The notes under the pieces: model-generated | Seen by the model: only the letters and a program-made list of their open reading frames with translations | What the model was told of the DNA's origin: nothing | The model's database searches: none | Program-made: the position numbers and the translations under genes | Shown: positions 33,001-36,053 of the stretch, piece by piece | Numbering within the stretch: the stretch's first letter is position 1 | How the letters are laid out: every line of letters begins with the position of its first letter | Assembly: GCA_963576725.1 (NCBI GenBank) | Contig: OY755252.1 | Span: 26,866,722 to 26,930,721, forward strand | Source of the DNA: Azorinus chamasolen | Lineage: Eukaryota; Mollusca; Bivalvia; Cardiida; Solecurtidae | Direction of reading: 5' to 3' | Length of the DNA stretch: 64,000 nucleotides

Positions 33001-33702
33001 TTCCAAACTGCGATAGGCATGTCAAAAGTTTGGATCCCGATGAAGCGCCGCATTATACATCGTCTCGGTTGGATCTGTTTGCGTGAATAAAGAGCGTTTC
33101 GCGATAAGCGTGCAAATGGTTGCACAAACAAAACGCACGGGTTTCGTTTGAAATATAATGAGTAGCCATAGTCTTAGAAAAACTCACTACTAAAATATAG
33201 CTACACTATTCTACATTTATAATGTATGAAGTATGCAAGGTTGATACAAGCCTTAAATTCTAATATCATGACAGAAACTGGAGAATCAGATCAAAAGCAA
33301 ACAGAGCAGGCCCTGATCAGACGGTTCCTATGGAATCCGTCTGGTCTGGGTCTATTTTGTTTGCAAAGGCGTAGAAAGGTGTATTTATGGAATGCAGGGA
33401 TAAGCAGCCACATGACTAAAAGTATGTAAATTCTTCTCTGCTAGAATTCCGGTTTAGAGAGGTTGTACTGTACATGACCATGTTATGAGTTTATGATAAT
33501 GCAGTACACCTACCTCCTTTAGGAAGAACGGGGCCAAAATTGAGATGAGCAGGTTATCCAGTAAATTGGCAACACTGACAGCAACAATTATCGCCTTTTC
33601 AGCACGTGATAACATAGAAAATCTAAATGGTCTTGGCACTTGTACGACTCCATTCCTGTTGTCCGGTCCCGGCGCCTGTTCACTGGTGCGGTTGTCGTCC
33701 AT
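5956..33702 (-). CDS. SLC18B1-like MFS transporter, first six coding exons (gene continues left of the window)
   Basis: Six minus-strand exons join in frame: 33702-33514, 24911-24816, 14015-13942, 11274-11142, 7476-7408 and 6046-5956. All introns are GT/AG and every phase matches. The joined ~230 residues form the N-terminal six-helix half of a major facilitator. TM1 lies in exon 1 (AIIVAVSVANLL), TM2 in exon 2, the TM2-3 loop GKHIHKVGSRN (MFS motif A type) spans exons 2-3, TM4 is in exon 4, TM5 in exon 5 with antiporter motif C (GLVIGPALGG), and TM6 in exon 6 (VGGFFLPFAVAG). The block GIVEISTGVGLVIGPALGG aligns with the same region of vertebrate SLC18B1, an H+-coupled vesicular polyamine transporter in vesicle membranes. 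The start ATG at 33702 has an AACATGG context. The C-terminal six helices are expected left of position 1. Other SLC18/MFS members are possible but less likely. Confidence 0.85.
6057..6735. repeat. Family E-like TIR element, interrupted by element J
   Basis: Left part ACAGTAACACCTTGATAATTCG and right part CGAATAACCGAGGTTTTACTGTA form termini; an inner GGTGGTTGC arm precedes the insertion and GCCACCTGTC follows it. Element J sits at a TTAA in the arm. Confidence 0.6.
6167..6662 (-). mobile_element. Element J copy 1 (496-bp TTAA TIR element)
   Basis: Flanked by TTAA at 6163-6166 and 6663-6666. TIRs AGAGGAAGTCCCTACA and AGGGGATGTCCCTA. Near-full reverse complement of 54952-55446. No coding capacity; a non-autonomous TTAA-targeting transposon. 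Confidence 0.85.
6762..7195. repeat. Family E-like element carrying a family B insertion
   Basis: Starts TACAGAACAACCTCG, continues with TAAGCTGCCACCTGTC, is interrupted by family B (6827-7076) and resumes with TTAATGCAGGATGAAAAGCTCC. The right end is unclear. Confidence 0.5.
6827..7076. repeat. TTAA hairpin family B, full-length (250 bp)
   Basis: Termini CCCTTCTCTTGCTG and GCGAAGTGTTAA; core palindrome AGCTCCTGCAGGAGCT. Same length as 32335-32584 but in the opposite orientation. Confidence 0.8.
7408..7476 (-). CDS. SLC18B1-like exon 5
   Basis: 69 bp, 23 codons, GIVEISTGVGLVIGPALGG then FLYD, phase 0/0. Acceptor TTTTATTTTGCAG, donor GTAAGC. Contains MFS motif C (GPALGG), typical of proton-antiporter families. 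Confidence 0.9.
7590..8076. mobile_element. Element K: TA-flanked TIR element with nested element F
   Basis: Ends TACAGTTGAACT and AGTTCAACTGTA, i.e. TA plus CAGT-type termini as in Tc1/mariner-derived MITEs. The middle is interrupted by F at 7680-7880. Confidence 0.7.
7680..7880. repeat. Element F copy 1 (hairpin, ~200 bp)
   Basis: Termini CCATGCTTATAAAAC and its complement, with repeated CAAATCTGACCAATCAAAAG blocks on both arms and a centre GAGCCTTTGGCTC. Same family as 53243-53413. Confidence 0.8.
8077..8512. other. No feature recognised
   Basis: AT-rich unique-looking sequence; a GGCGCC motif near 8446 resembles family C ends, but there is no palindrome. Confidence 0.4.
8513..8743. repeat. 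TTAA hairpin family C copy 1 (231 bp)
   Basis: TTAACCCTTTTGGCGCC at one end and GGCGGTGAAAGGGTTAA at the other. Core palindrome CAGATGCCGCCTT / AAGGCGGCGTCTG at about 8650-8685. Confidence 0.85.
8744..8896. repeat. Hairpin family L, degenerate
   Basis: GATGCTGATGAGACGCCG followed by a diverged complement; sits between two family C copies, sharing their TTAA ends. Confidence 0.5.
8897..9128. repeat. TTAA hairpin family C copy 2 (232 bp)
   Basis: Same termini and core as 8513-8743, in the same orientation and TTAA-bounded on both sides. Confidence 0.85.
9125..9359. repeat. TTAA hairpin family A copy
   Basis: Starts TTAATCCTTTCC; degenerate core GATCAGACGG; ends TGAACAGGGAAGAAG, the usual family A right end. 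Shares its first TTAA with the preceding family C copy. Confidence 0.65.
9429..9646. repeat. TTAA hairpin family L copy
   Basis: TTAAACCTTTCGCTGCC end, then CAAACAGTTTGGATCCTGATGAG and complement around GACGCCGGGTTACTCGGCGTC (about 9555-9575); ends at GGTTAA, where the minisatellite begins. Confidence 0.75.
9640..10175. repeat. Minisatellite, ~25-33 bp unit
   Basis: About 20 units of GGTTAACACTGCGAACTG(CGAACTG)GCAGACA. Length differences come from loss or gain of the inner ACTGCGA block. Directly abuts the GGTTAA end of a family L hairpin. Confidence 0.9.
10184..10290. repeat. Family E left half
   Basis: ATACAGAAGAACCTGTATTAAGCGGCC followed by TGCAGGCGGTTGCTTAACAC; the right arm is missing. 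Confidence 0.55.
10291..10622. other. No gene; AT-rich repeat remnants
   Basis: Contains TAGCGCTATATAAATG near 10475, resembling the TATATAGCGCTC block at 61404, and short ATA/ATC runs. No coding signal. Confidence 0.4.
10623..10832. repeat. TACAGTA hairpin family E, complete (210 bp)
   Basis: Termini TACAGTAAAACCCC and GGGGTTCTACTGTA. Long palindrome around AGCTCCTAGAGGAGCT (10720-10735) with GCAGGACAAAAGTAATGCAG arms. TA flank and CAGT start suggest a Tc1/mariner-derived MITE. Confidence 0.85.
10868..11081. repeat. TTAA hairpin family D copy
   Basis: Core TGATAAATAGAGC / GCTCTATTTATC at about 10969-11020, ending GAGGGAATGGGTTAA. Ends 60 bp from transporter exon 4. Confidence 0.75.
11142..11274 (-). 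CDS. SLC18B1-like exon 4
   Basis: 133 bp. Supplies the third base of the split Gly codon, then NGNLTFIVLCFATRIL to DHISTVF; phase 0 at its 3' end. Acceptor GATGTCAG, donor GTAAGT. Encodes TM4. Confidence 0.85.
11376..11602. repeat. TTAA hairpin family A copy
   Basis: Core GATCAGACGGCTCC / GGAGCCGTCTGATC (about 11514-11546) between AGCAAACAGA and CTCTGTTTG; adjoins family B at a shared GGTAA. Confidence 0.8.
11600..11848. repeat. TTAA hairpin family B copy
   Basis: Starts TAACCATTCGCTT and ends GCGAAGGGTTAA; palindrome AGCTCCTGCAGGAGCT at about 11668-11683. Confidence 0.8.
11973..12150. repeat. TTAA hairpin family A copy
   Basis: TTAACCTTTTACTC end; core GATCAGACGACTCCTTAAGG with complement at about 12030-12060. 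Confidence 0.65.
12151..12276. repeat. Family A hairpin, partial
   Basis: GCAAACAGGATAGATCCAG and GATCAGGGTCTGTTCTATTTGC arms around 12210; truncated by the start of element M. Confidence 0.6.
12277..13465 (+). mobile_element. Element M copy 1 (~1.19 kb)
   Basis: Nearly identical to 22626-23812. Begins with a ~150-bp hairpin (GAATCAAGCATGGG ... CCCATGCTTGATT, 12281-12430) and contains a second hairpin at 12984-13117 (CATCTGCAGTGTCCCTCGGG and complement). No convincing protein. Ends AAGCGAGAAAT. Class unknown. Confidence 0.8.
13471..13667. other. No gene; AT-rich intron sequence
   Basis: AT-rich stretch between element M and a family C hairpin; only a short family A-like end (TACTCCATATAAACGC) before 13668. 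Confidence 0.4.
13668..13903. repeat. TTAA hairpin family C copy 3
   Basis: CCCTTTCACCGCC start and GGCGCCGAAAGGGTTAA end; the second arm of the core palindrome has partly decayed. Ends 38 bp from the donor of transporter exon 3. Confidence 0.8.
13942..14015 (-). CDS. SLC18B1-like exon 3
   Basis: 74 bp, IHKVGSRNMLCLGIL to TICFG (the last codon is split 2+1). Acceptor TTTCATTTCAG, donor GTGAGT. Completes motif A and encodes TM3. It lies 126 bp from the gypsy insertion and 38 bp from a family C hairpin. Confidence 0.85.
14121..14140. repeat. Element H left arm, split by the gypsy element
   Basis: CACCAAACCCTAAACTGTGA is the left end of a hairpin whose remainder is at 22563-22620. Its last four bases, GTGA, are the target-site duplication. 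Confidence 0.85.
14141..14728 (+). repeat. Gypsy 5' LTR
   Basis: Starts TGTTGACCAGG and ends CCCTGGTTACA. Differs from the 3' LTR at the A/G in ATCTTAATTAG and the C/T in GGCTGTCTTG. Confidence 0.95.
14729..14752 (+). promoter_or_regulatory. Gypsy primer-binding site
   Basis: TGGCGATCCCGGCAGGATT follows the LTR after two bases. Its complement ends GATCGCCA, as expected for a tRNA 3' end with CCA. I do not assign the tRNA. Confidence 0.7.
15172..16060 (+). other. Candidate intron in the gypsy leader
   Basis: A strong donor (AAG|GTAAGT at 15172) and a strong acceptor (TTGTTTGTTTTACAG, ending 16060) bracket most of the long leader. No conserved ORF lies between, so splicing would bring the gag ATG close to the cap. 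Confidence 0.35.
16260..17282 (+). CDS. Gypsy Gag
   Basis: 340 residues from an ATG in CACCATGG context, beginning MATSQYSLKD. Residues ~55-200 hold a retrotransposon gag core (WRYEVRCL, FFNAYQKPEESVTSFGCRLE, LLRHKFWVSL). A coiled-coil-like segment (~245-285) follows. The C-terminus is a Gly-Arg tract (GRGRGRGQSGRGFNRGRG) with no CCHC zinc knuckle, so RNA binding is probably through the RG tail. The stop TAA at 17280 lies in frame 0, while protease is in the -1 frame. Confidence 0.85.
   Translation: MATSQYSLKDIVTPLKHGLGRGKSFNTSTPVCNDSLGTSRPLNISPYVPKLPSFSGDEPLQKGDCVYSEWRYEVRCLQSDPDVTDHVILLAMRRSLKGTARKIMIPLGESASASDILDKLDAMFGDVSTQNMIMQEFFNAYQKPEESVTSFGCRLETILQSAIDKGLLTAASKDDLLRHKFWVSLSSDNIKAQTRHKYDTLTDYNTLLREIRQVEKEISLSRSVTPTQSSGKLKAQANAVMSDQSFSLESRFNNLEQRLNLQVSQVESRLQSQFDSKLDKVLEKLDQLQTPGSQTASSQGSGNFQSYQSRPYNGRGRGRGQSGRGFNRGRGNYYRSQPKA
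17273..17600 (+). pseudogene. Gypsy protease segment with frameshift
   Basis: Open in the -1 frame relative to gag. Contains the aspartic protease motif FEALIDSGAMVSTIS (about 17389-17433). The frame ends at TAA 17597 after HVYLSL because of an extra GT in CATGTGTACC at about 17579-17588; the protein resumes at 17584 in the next frame as VPVLVIPDNKFSG. Gag ends in an A_AAA_G stretch (17273-17277), a plausible but unproven slip site. Confidence 0.75.
17584..21465 (+). CDS. Gypsy Pol: protease end, RT, RNase H, integrase
   Basis: Begins with the protease C-terminal strand (PVIIGTNVI) and runs open for over 1250 residues. Numbered from the first Met (17689): RT ~190-400 with catalytic FLDD at ~333 and LRQFLGFAGYYRRF; RNase H from ~494 (HTDSSGTGLGAVLYQ); integrase HHCC zinc finger ~741-775 (HDDIGHPG ... 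CGRCIRRK); catalytic D at ~804 (CMDFLS), D at ~864 (SDQGRNF) and E at ~901 (GSCERFN); GPY/F-like module near 1038 (RWEESPYRVLRV). The Ser/Pro/Thr-rich tail ends IVQDVEFFV. No env. All catalytic residues are present, so Pol looks intact apart from the upstream frameshift. Confidence 0.95.
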   Translation, partial: VPVLVIPDNKFSGATPVIIGTNVIRLFRDSDLKPDMSEEWQIAFASLQSVTFNAKFSGKVSTTLKPYETASLNCIARDIDPDISQLVTENTLDGNPGYLVCPRVVDVQRTGSYCKFSVRVCNITAKPITLNPRNRICQLSEVSVVDNLASSLPTPQTTTTSSDLGVKINTESLTSEQLLRVHQVLGKWKHVFSTGPTDIGCTGLLKHKIVLEDPKPFKQPYRKIPPGLYEEVKQHIKEMLEADVIRESESPWSSNVVLVRKKDGSLRFCIDWRLLNSKTRRDAYMLPRFDDITDCLVGSSMYSKLDLRSGYWNVEVEEEDKPKTAFSVGNLGFYEWNRLGFGLTNAPATFQRLTERCMGDLHLRDCLVFLDDILIFSKTFDDHIERLESVFHRLAVHGLKLKPSKCELFMESVTYLGHVVSKDGIHTDPEKVSSIKSWPVPTNVKELRQFLGFAGYYRRFISRYATIVEPLNSLLKGHCTSGRKPKSKKPKRPTVWTWGKTEQLAFDTVIEELTSAPVLAYADYSLPFILHTDSSGTGLGAVLYQVQDGVERVVAYASRGLRPSEKKYPAHKLEFLALKWAVTEKFHDYLCGNTFSVVTDNNPLTYVLTSAKLDATGHRWVAALANYHFTISYRPGKLNADADGLSRKPQVFPDVIEAICQAVTANIPLADTIATVHSPPSAGEGMGQHTSLKVDWKFEHSQDKAIARVISFLQRGSRPRGRSIGKELPEVQKLLREWNRLSLDDDILYRTTSLNGEPVKQLVLPESFRATALKGVHDDIGHPGKEKTLWLARQRFYWPGLEKGVNAKVEHCGRCIRRKTPLQLAEMVPITTSRPMELVCMDFLSLEKSRGGYEHILVITDHFTRYAQAIPCRNQTAQTTAKALYENFIKFYSFPDRLHSDQGRNFESKVIKELCKIAGTAKSRTTPYHPMGNGSCERFNQSLLKMLGTLEADQKADWNSFVGPLVQAYNATRSEATGFSPHYLMFGWHPKLAVDILMGTGPRDGSTDKPTYVNRLRQRLRYAYDKATQEAARNAEKGKALYDRKVTAAKLEVGDRVLVRAVGFQGKHKLADRWEESPYRVLRVPNPDLPVFEVQREDGQGPVRKLHRNMLLQFSVLPPTPDPFEPVTQPKVSKPQRVPTRSRIRLSSDSGTDSSDSSDDSIPRYIIPQRRSGSDIRSSIFLPSNTTDRATPSIPPNPSSDRVPGSSLGSNFFSSPSRTESTILYSRDQTGLGSSVVGGPTPQVPQPVVTTDIPSASPASIPLSRPSRTRKPPERYGQWVTPVQIVQDVEFFV
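21971..22558 (+). repeat. Gypsy 3' LTR
   Basis: 588 bp, ~99.7% identical by eye to 14141-14728; followed by the GTGA duplication (22559-22562). The high identity implies a recent insertion. Confidence 0.95.
22563..22620. repeat. Element H right part (gypsy target)
   Basis: CAACACTTTAGAATCATCGA and its complement GATTCTAAAGAGTGGTC form the hairpin that, with 14121-14140, was the gypsy target. A related intact hairpin is at 38227-38341. Confidence 0.85.
22626..23812 (+). mobile_element. Element M copy 2 (~1.19 kb)
   Basis: Direct repeat of 12277-13465 with few substitutions (e.g. GAATGTTACGG versus GAATGCTACAG) and two or three 1-3-bp indels. Internal hairpins are conserved. Confidence 0.8.
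24028..24290. repeat. C/AC-rich low-complexity tract
   Basis: Poly-C (about 24033-24046) followed by (CA)n and CCACC-rich sequence. The long antisense frames here are Gly/Cys/Val-rich artefacts. Confidence 0.85.
24384..24498. repeat. Hairpin family L copy
   Basis: CAAACAGCTTGGATAGAGATGAG and GTCAGGGTCCAAACTGTTT arms around GCCGAGTAACTCGG (about 24416-24430). Confidence 0.65.
24499..24735. repeat. TTAA hairpin family D copy
   Basis: TTAACCCATTTCCTCATATTGACGC end; core AGCATTTGCTCCTGTGGAGCAAATGCT (two arms, about 24572-24600). Confidence 0.8.
24816..24911 (-). CDS. SLC18B1-like exon 2
   Basis: 32 codons, ADQKNVDETISGWIFG to SPIVGKH, phase 0 on both sides. Acceptor CTACTTCAG, donor GTAAGT. 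Covers TM2 and the start of the motif A loop. Confidence 0.85.
24950..25100. repeat. Family E copy, diverged
   Basis: GCTTAATGCAGGGTGAAAG and complement around GACTCCCGGGGAGTTTTC at about 25012-25033. Confidence 0.55.
25175..25400. repeat. TTAA hairpin family D, complete (226 bp)
   Basis: TTAACCTTTTACCTC and GAGGTAATGGGTTAA ends; core TGCTCCTATAGGAGCA at 25304-25319 in a ~58-bp near-perfect palindrome. Confidence 0.85.
25590..25680. repeat. Family A hairpin, degenerate
   Basis: ACCCTGATTTGACTGCTTCC / GGAGTTGTCTGAACTAGGT arms; termini decayed. Confidence 0.5.
25972..26205. repeat. TTAA hairpin family A, complete (234 bp)
   Basis: TTAA at both ends (25972, 26202); core GATCAAACGGTTTCC / GGAACCGTCTGATC about 26027-26060. 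Confidence 0.8.
26316..26470 (-). repeat. tRNA-derived SINE fragment
   Basis: On the minus strand: a B box GGTTCGAATCCC with CGGTCTG, then TCATGCGAGGAAGCCTTCCAG and a GTCTTCCTTCACC block, i.e. a SINE head end plus the molluscan-type core. The same core seeded the array at 43311-44440. Head A box and poly-tail not seen. Confidence 0.65.
26543..26670. repeat. Family E copy, right end lost
   Basis: TACAGTAAAATCCC start; GCTTAATGCAGTG and GGAGCGTTCTG arm; terminates without the GGTTTTACTGTA end. Confidence 0.55.
26671..27029. other. No feature recognised
   Basis: AT-rich intron sequence; no ORF motif, hairpin or repeat unit recognised. Confidence 0.4.
27030..27631. mobile_element. Element N: TIR element with three internal ~175-bp tandem units
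   Basis: Ends AACCGGGTTTTCC and GGAAAACCCGGTT. Units start near 27068, 27241 and 27418 (GGGGCATAAATCCC / GGCATAACTCCTAG), each with CTTGCTACA, AAGGTTTTATGAAA and GAGTTGCGCTT blocks. No ORF. Confidence 0.75.
27738..30420 (-). mobile_element. Degenerate CR1-like non-LTR retrotransposon
   Basis: Reading right to left: AP endonuclease domain (30420-29880, SLVHYNVQSML, AFTDTWLS, GGVILYVKD, SDFNFNML), one in-frame stop at 29878, linker with SSGVCDPFLSLIHRFHCPIYG (29767-29453), then a deletion at ~29030 that removes the RT fingers. The palm follows with VPQGSILGPILF and LFADDT (about 28960-28870), and the C-terminal part with YADFVWDNCTLN, HKLILFYKMIHNETP and the zinc-like LCMCGDIEDTEHFLLAC (27960-27920). 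Several frame breaks; inactive. Lies in intron 1 of the transporter in the same orientation. Confidence 0.85.
30421..31117. other. Probable 5' region of the CR1 element and unassigned intron sequence
   Basis: On the minus strand 30570-30500 encodes FWLTRGHIETYS, reminiscent of the GDIETNPGP 2A-like sequences found upstream of some invertebrate non-LTR ORFs, but without NPGP. The rest is unrecognised. Confidence 0.3.
31118..31245. repeat. Family L half copy
   Basis: AAACAGTTTGGATCCAGGTGGGACGCCG then GACGACACAGTTAG and TTTGGCAGCG; the complementary arm is absent. Confidence 0.5.
31300..31525. mobile_element. Element I copy 1 (TIR, ~226 bp)
   Basis: TATTATCCTCCCAATTTGAC and its complement at the ends, with ATGAGACTCGT next to the left TIR and ACGAGTCTCAGG next to the right. 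Second copy at 55889-56113. Confidence 0.8.
31526..31973. other. No gene; partial family L fragment
   Basis: 31630-31690 contains GCCGAGAACGCCGAGTAAC and GCCTGGATCCAGACCG, a decayed family L piece; otherwise nothing recognised. Confidence 0.35.
31974..32290. repeat. Family A copy with internal 66-bp tandem duplication
   Basis: TTAACCCTTTCC start; hairpin core at about 32205-32255. 32055-32120 is repeated exactly or nearly so at 32121-32186 (AAGGAAACTGGAGTTTTGGG ...). Confidence 0.7.
32335..32584. repeat. TTAA hairpin family B, reference copy (250 bp)
   Basis: TTAA at 32335-32338 and 32581-32584. TIRs CCTTTCGCTTG and CAAGAGAAGGG; core AGCTCCTGCAGGAGCT at about 32400-32415. Confidence 0.9.
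32585..33284. other. No gene recognised
   Basis: Intron 1 sequence with a TA-rich run near 32900 and a family L remnant near 33025-33075 (GTTTGGATCCCGATGAAGCG). Nothing else assigned. Confidence 0.4.
33285..33400. repeat. Family A hairpin copy
   Basis: GATCAGACGGTTCC / GGAATCCGTCTGGTC arms near 33315-33348 between GCAAACAGAGCAGG and GTTTGCAAAGGCG. Confidence 0.65.
33514..33702 (-). CDS. SLC18B1-like exon 1 (start codon exon)
   Basis: Encodes 63 residues from MDDNRTSEQ to ILAPFFLKE. ATG at 33702 in AACATGGAC context; the reading frame is open further 5' without a nearer ATG. Donor GTAGGT at 33513-33508, phase 0. Contains a polar N-tail and TM1. Confidence 0.85.
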
Positions 33703-33899
33703 GTTATTGATTTGCACAGGTGTTGAATCAGTAGCGTTCAAAATAGAAAGCTATTGTTATGTGACTGCGCATAGATTGTGCAGATAAAGAAGCTTTATGC
33801 GACCTTCTTATATTTCATTACAACTTTGTATTTACGTGAGAATAACATGCCCTGTATTCGAGATATTACATGTACGTGTAAGCGAGACTTCATAAAGTG

Positions 33900-34053
33900 A
33901 TTAGCCCTTTCCCTCATAATTTGATAGATCTGTTTCTATACTTTCTAAAAGTTCTACACTATTTCACCTTTCACATTTAATTATAGCTATTTGGTCCATG
34001 AATATTCAACAGATGTTGAAATTTAAAATAAACATAGAACAGGGAAAGAGTTA
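33900..34053. repeat. Family A-related element without hairpin core
   Basis: TTAGCCCTTTCCCTC and AACAGGGAAAGAGTTAA ends; interior matches family A right-hand sequence (GTCCATGAATATTCAACAG) but lacks the palindrome. Confidence 0.55.
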
Positions 34054-34257
34054 AACCCTTTCATAAAAGAAAATACATTTTCATAATGGCGAAATGAACG
34101 ATGGATTTTTTTCATGGCAGAACCTGTAGAAATAGATATATGATATTTCATAAGCAAGGAGAGCAGACCCTGATTAGATGACTCCCATAAAAGTTGTCTG
34201 ATCTGGATCTGCTCTGTTTGCAAAGGTGTAAAAAGACGTTAATATGTAGTAACATTA
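34050..34257. repeat. Family A hairpin copy
   Basis: Shares TTAA with the preceding element; core CTGATTAGATGACTCCC and complement near 34170-34205. Confidence 0.6.
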
Positions 34258-34501
34258 AAGTATTCTTCTTGGACAAAACTGTTCACGGTATTTATGAAAC
34301 ATAATTCTACTATTCACCTATTTTCCCCACGATCATGAAGGAGGCCACTGATCTGGATCTGCTCTGTTTGCCAAATCACTCAATACCAATGGTTTATACC
34401 AGGTTTATACCTTTGTTTGTGGTGTTCCCTCGGCATGACAAGTGAATAGGATCCACAGTATACTACATGTACATGACACTGACGTCGTATTTTACTTCGC
34501 A

Positions 34502-34750
34502 TTAACTCTTTCGGTGCCAATGTCGCCTGATGGCACCATTGAAAACAGTGCAGTCCCAGGTCAGATGCCGCCTTTTCAAGGCGGCATCTGACCTAGGACT
34601 TCACTGTTTTCTGTATTGTTTTAGCCCAAGCATACAAGTTTTTAAAAAAAATGTTTTACTAATATACCTTTATTATTTAGTTTAGAATTATATTTAATAT
34701 GAAATTATTATTGCAGACGACACTTTTAAATGTGGCGCCAAAAGAGTTAA
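34502..34750. repeat. TTAA hairpin family C copy 4 (249 bp)
   Basis: TTAACTCTTTCGGTGCC and GGCGCCAAAAGAGTTAA ends; near-perfect palindrome GTCAGATGCCGCCTTTTCAAGG with complement at about 34560-34595. Confidence 0.85.
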
Positions 34751-34898
34751 AGCCTCGCTACTGCGATCACGTGATTTTTTAACATCGGAGTCTGTAAAAG
34801 CACGTGCTTGCTTAATGCACGTCAAAGATAATGGGGGAAGCTCATATAGGAGCTTTCGGTATTAATTTCTGTCTTTATTATGCTACTACAGTAGATCC
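34749..34898. repeat. Family E copy, diverged
   Basis: GCTTAATGCACGTCAAAG and GGAAGCTCATATAGGAGCTTTC around 34840; adjoins family C at a TTAA. Confidence 0.55.
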
Positions 34899-35085
34899 CA
34901 TCTTAAGTTAGGTCTAATTATGGATCTGTAAGGCAGATGGTAGCTTAATGCAGGTCAAAAGTAATACAGAAAGCTCCTATAGGAGCTTTCTGTATTACAT
35001 TTGCCCTGCATTAAGCTGCCACCTGCTTTGTAAAACTAATATGTTCAATAAATGAATGGTCGCTTAAGACATATTCAGGTACTTA
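34888..35085. repeat. Family E copy
   Basis: Perfect palindrome centred on AGCTCCTATAGGAGCT (34972-34987) with GTAATACAGAA arms; starts TACAGTAGATCCC; right terminus worn. Confidence 0.75.
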
Positions 35086-35371
35086 TTTTAAAAATCAAAC
35101 ATTTGACTCCGTTTAACTGGTCGTATTTATTTATTTATTTATTGACATTTAAGGTCAATTAGCATATATACAAACACATGAAAATCACAATTCATAAAAT
35201 ATCACAGTAATAAAGAATCATATATACGACTAAGAATATAAGAGTAGCTTTAAACTATTGTTCTATATATATTATTGATGGCCAGCTTATGCATGCATGC
35301 CTTTAACATTGTGCATGTGCTAAGTAATAAACGCTTATGGCCTATGGATAGCTCATTAAGCTAAAAGCTGA
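35086..35371. other. Unassigned, possible LINE 3' tail
   Basis: A TTTATTTATTTATTTATT run at ~35127 followed by low-complexity A-rich sequence could be the reverse of an AATAAA-type LINE tail. No coding part attached. Confidence 0.25.
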
Positions 35372-35396
35372 TGTAACAGGGCTGGTGAAAAACATG

Positions 35397-35469
35397 CAGC
35401 CACACCGGGGATCGAACCCGGGACCCCTCACTTACAAGGCGAGTGCTCTAACCACTGAGCTATCCGAAC
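35397..35469 (-). tRNA. tRNA-Thr(UGU)-like sequence inside TRIM LTR
   Basis: 73 nt with D stem GCTC/GAGC, anticodon loop CTTGTAA (UGU), T arm CCGGGTTCGATCCCCGG and a poorly paired acceptor stem. Followed after 15 nt by TTTTT. Part of a retroelement LTR, so not a host tRNA gene. Confidence 0.45.
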
Positions 35470-35626
35470 CGCTTACTGTCTTCACCCAGTACCTGTACCC
35501 GACCTGTCACACTACTCCCCCTTTTTCCCTGAGATTCTCGCCGAATCTGCAGCAGAAATCATGGGCGTGCACAGGGTCCGATTTTCAAGTTGGGCGCCAA
35601 CTGTAACAGGACTGGTGAAAAACATG

Positions 35627-35705
35627 CAGCCAGACCGGGGATCGAACCCGGGACTCATCACTTACAAGGCGAGTGCTCTAACGGTTACCACTGAGTTATC
35701 CGAAC
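35627..35705 (-). tRNA. tRNA-Thr(UGU)-like sequence in TRIM LTR, D-loop insertion
   Basis: Same unit as 35397-35469 but 79 nt: AACCGT-type insertion in the D loop disrupts the A box. Anticodon loop and T arm kept. Confidence 0.35.
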
Positions 35706-35803
35706 CGCTTACTGTCTTCACCCAGTACCTGTACCCGGCCTGTCACACTTATTTCCAATGGGGTCCATATTAGCGAGCCTTTACTGTATAACGATACTCT
35801 AAC

Positions 35804-35890
35804 TACAGTGAAACCCCGCTAATGCGACCACTTAATAAACAGTCACTGATGTCGTCTAAAGCAGGTGGTTGCTTAATGCAGGACGAAAGT
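35804..35890. repeat. Family E left half
   Basis: TACAGTGAAACCCCGCTAATGCG then GCAGGTGGTTGCTTAATGCAGGACG; continues into family A/B fragments. Confidence 0.55.
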
Positions 35891-35917
35891 TATATAGACT
35901 CTGATCAGGTGGCTCTT

Positions 35918-36020
35918 ATAGTGCAGACCCTGATGAGACAGCTCCTGCAGGAGCTGTCTCATCTGGGTCTTCACTATTTACAGGCAGGTATTTTGACGTG
36001 AACAGCAAGCGAAGGGTTAA
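35918..36020. repeat. Family B right half
   Basis: Core AGCTCCTGCAGGAGCT at about 35939-35954 and end GCGAAGGGTTAA. The left third of the family is missing. Confidence 0.7.
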
Positions 36021-36022
36021 AC

Positions 36023-36053
<31 letters not shown>

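Larger units (their letters stand above)
35372..35747 (-). mobile_element. TRIM with tRNA-like LTRs, minus-strand copy
   Basis: Minus orientation: 5' LTR 35747-35602 (146 bp), internal 35601-35512 (90 bp), 3' LTR 35511-35372 (140 bp). The internal part starts GTTGGCGCCCAACTTG (primer site) and ends AAAAAGGGGGAGTAG (polypurine tract). No coding capacity. Both LTRs contain a tRNA-like unit; the 5' one has a 6-bp insertion in the D loop. I see no matching target duplication at the ends. Confidence 0.9.

Noticed and set aside
33703..33741. Transporter start 13 codons further upstream
   Set aside because: The codon at 33741 is TTG, not ATG; the first ATG in frame is 33702.
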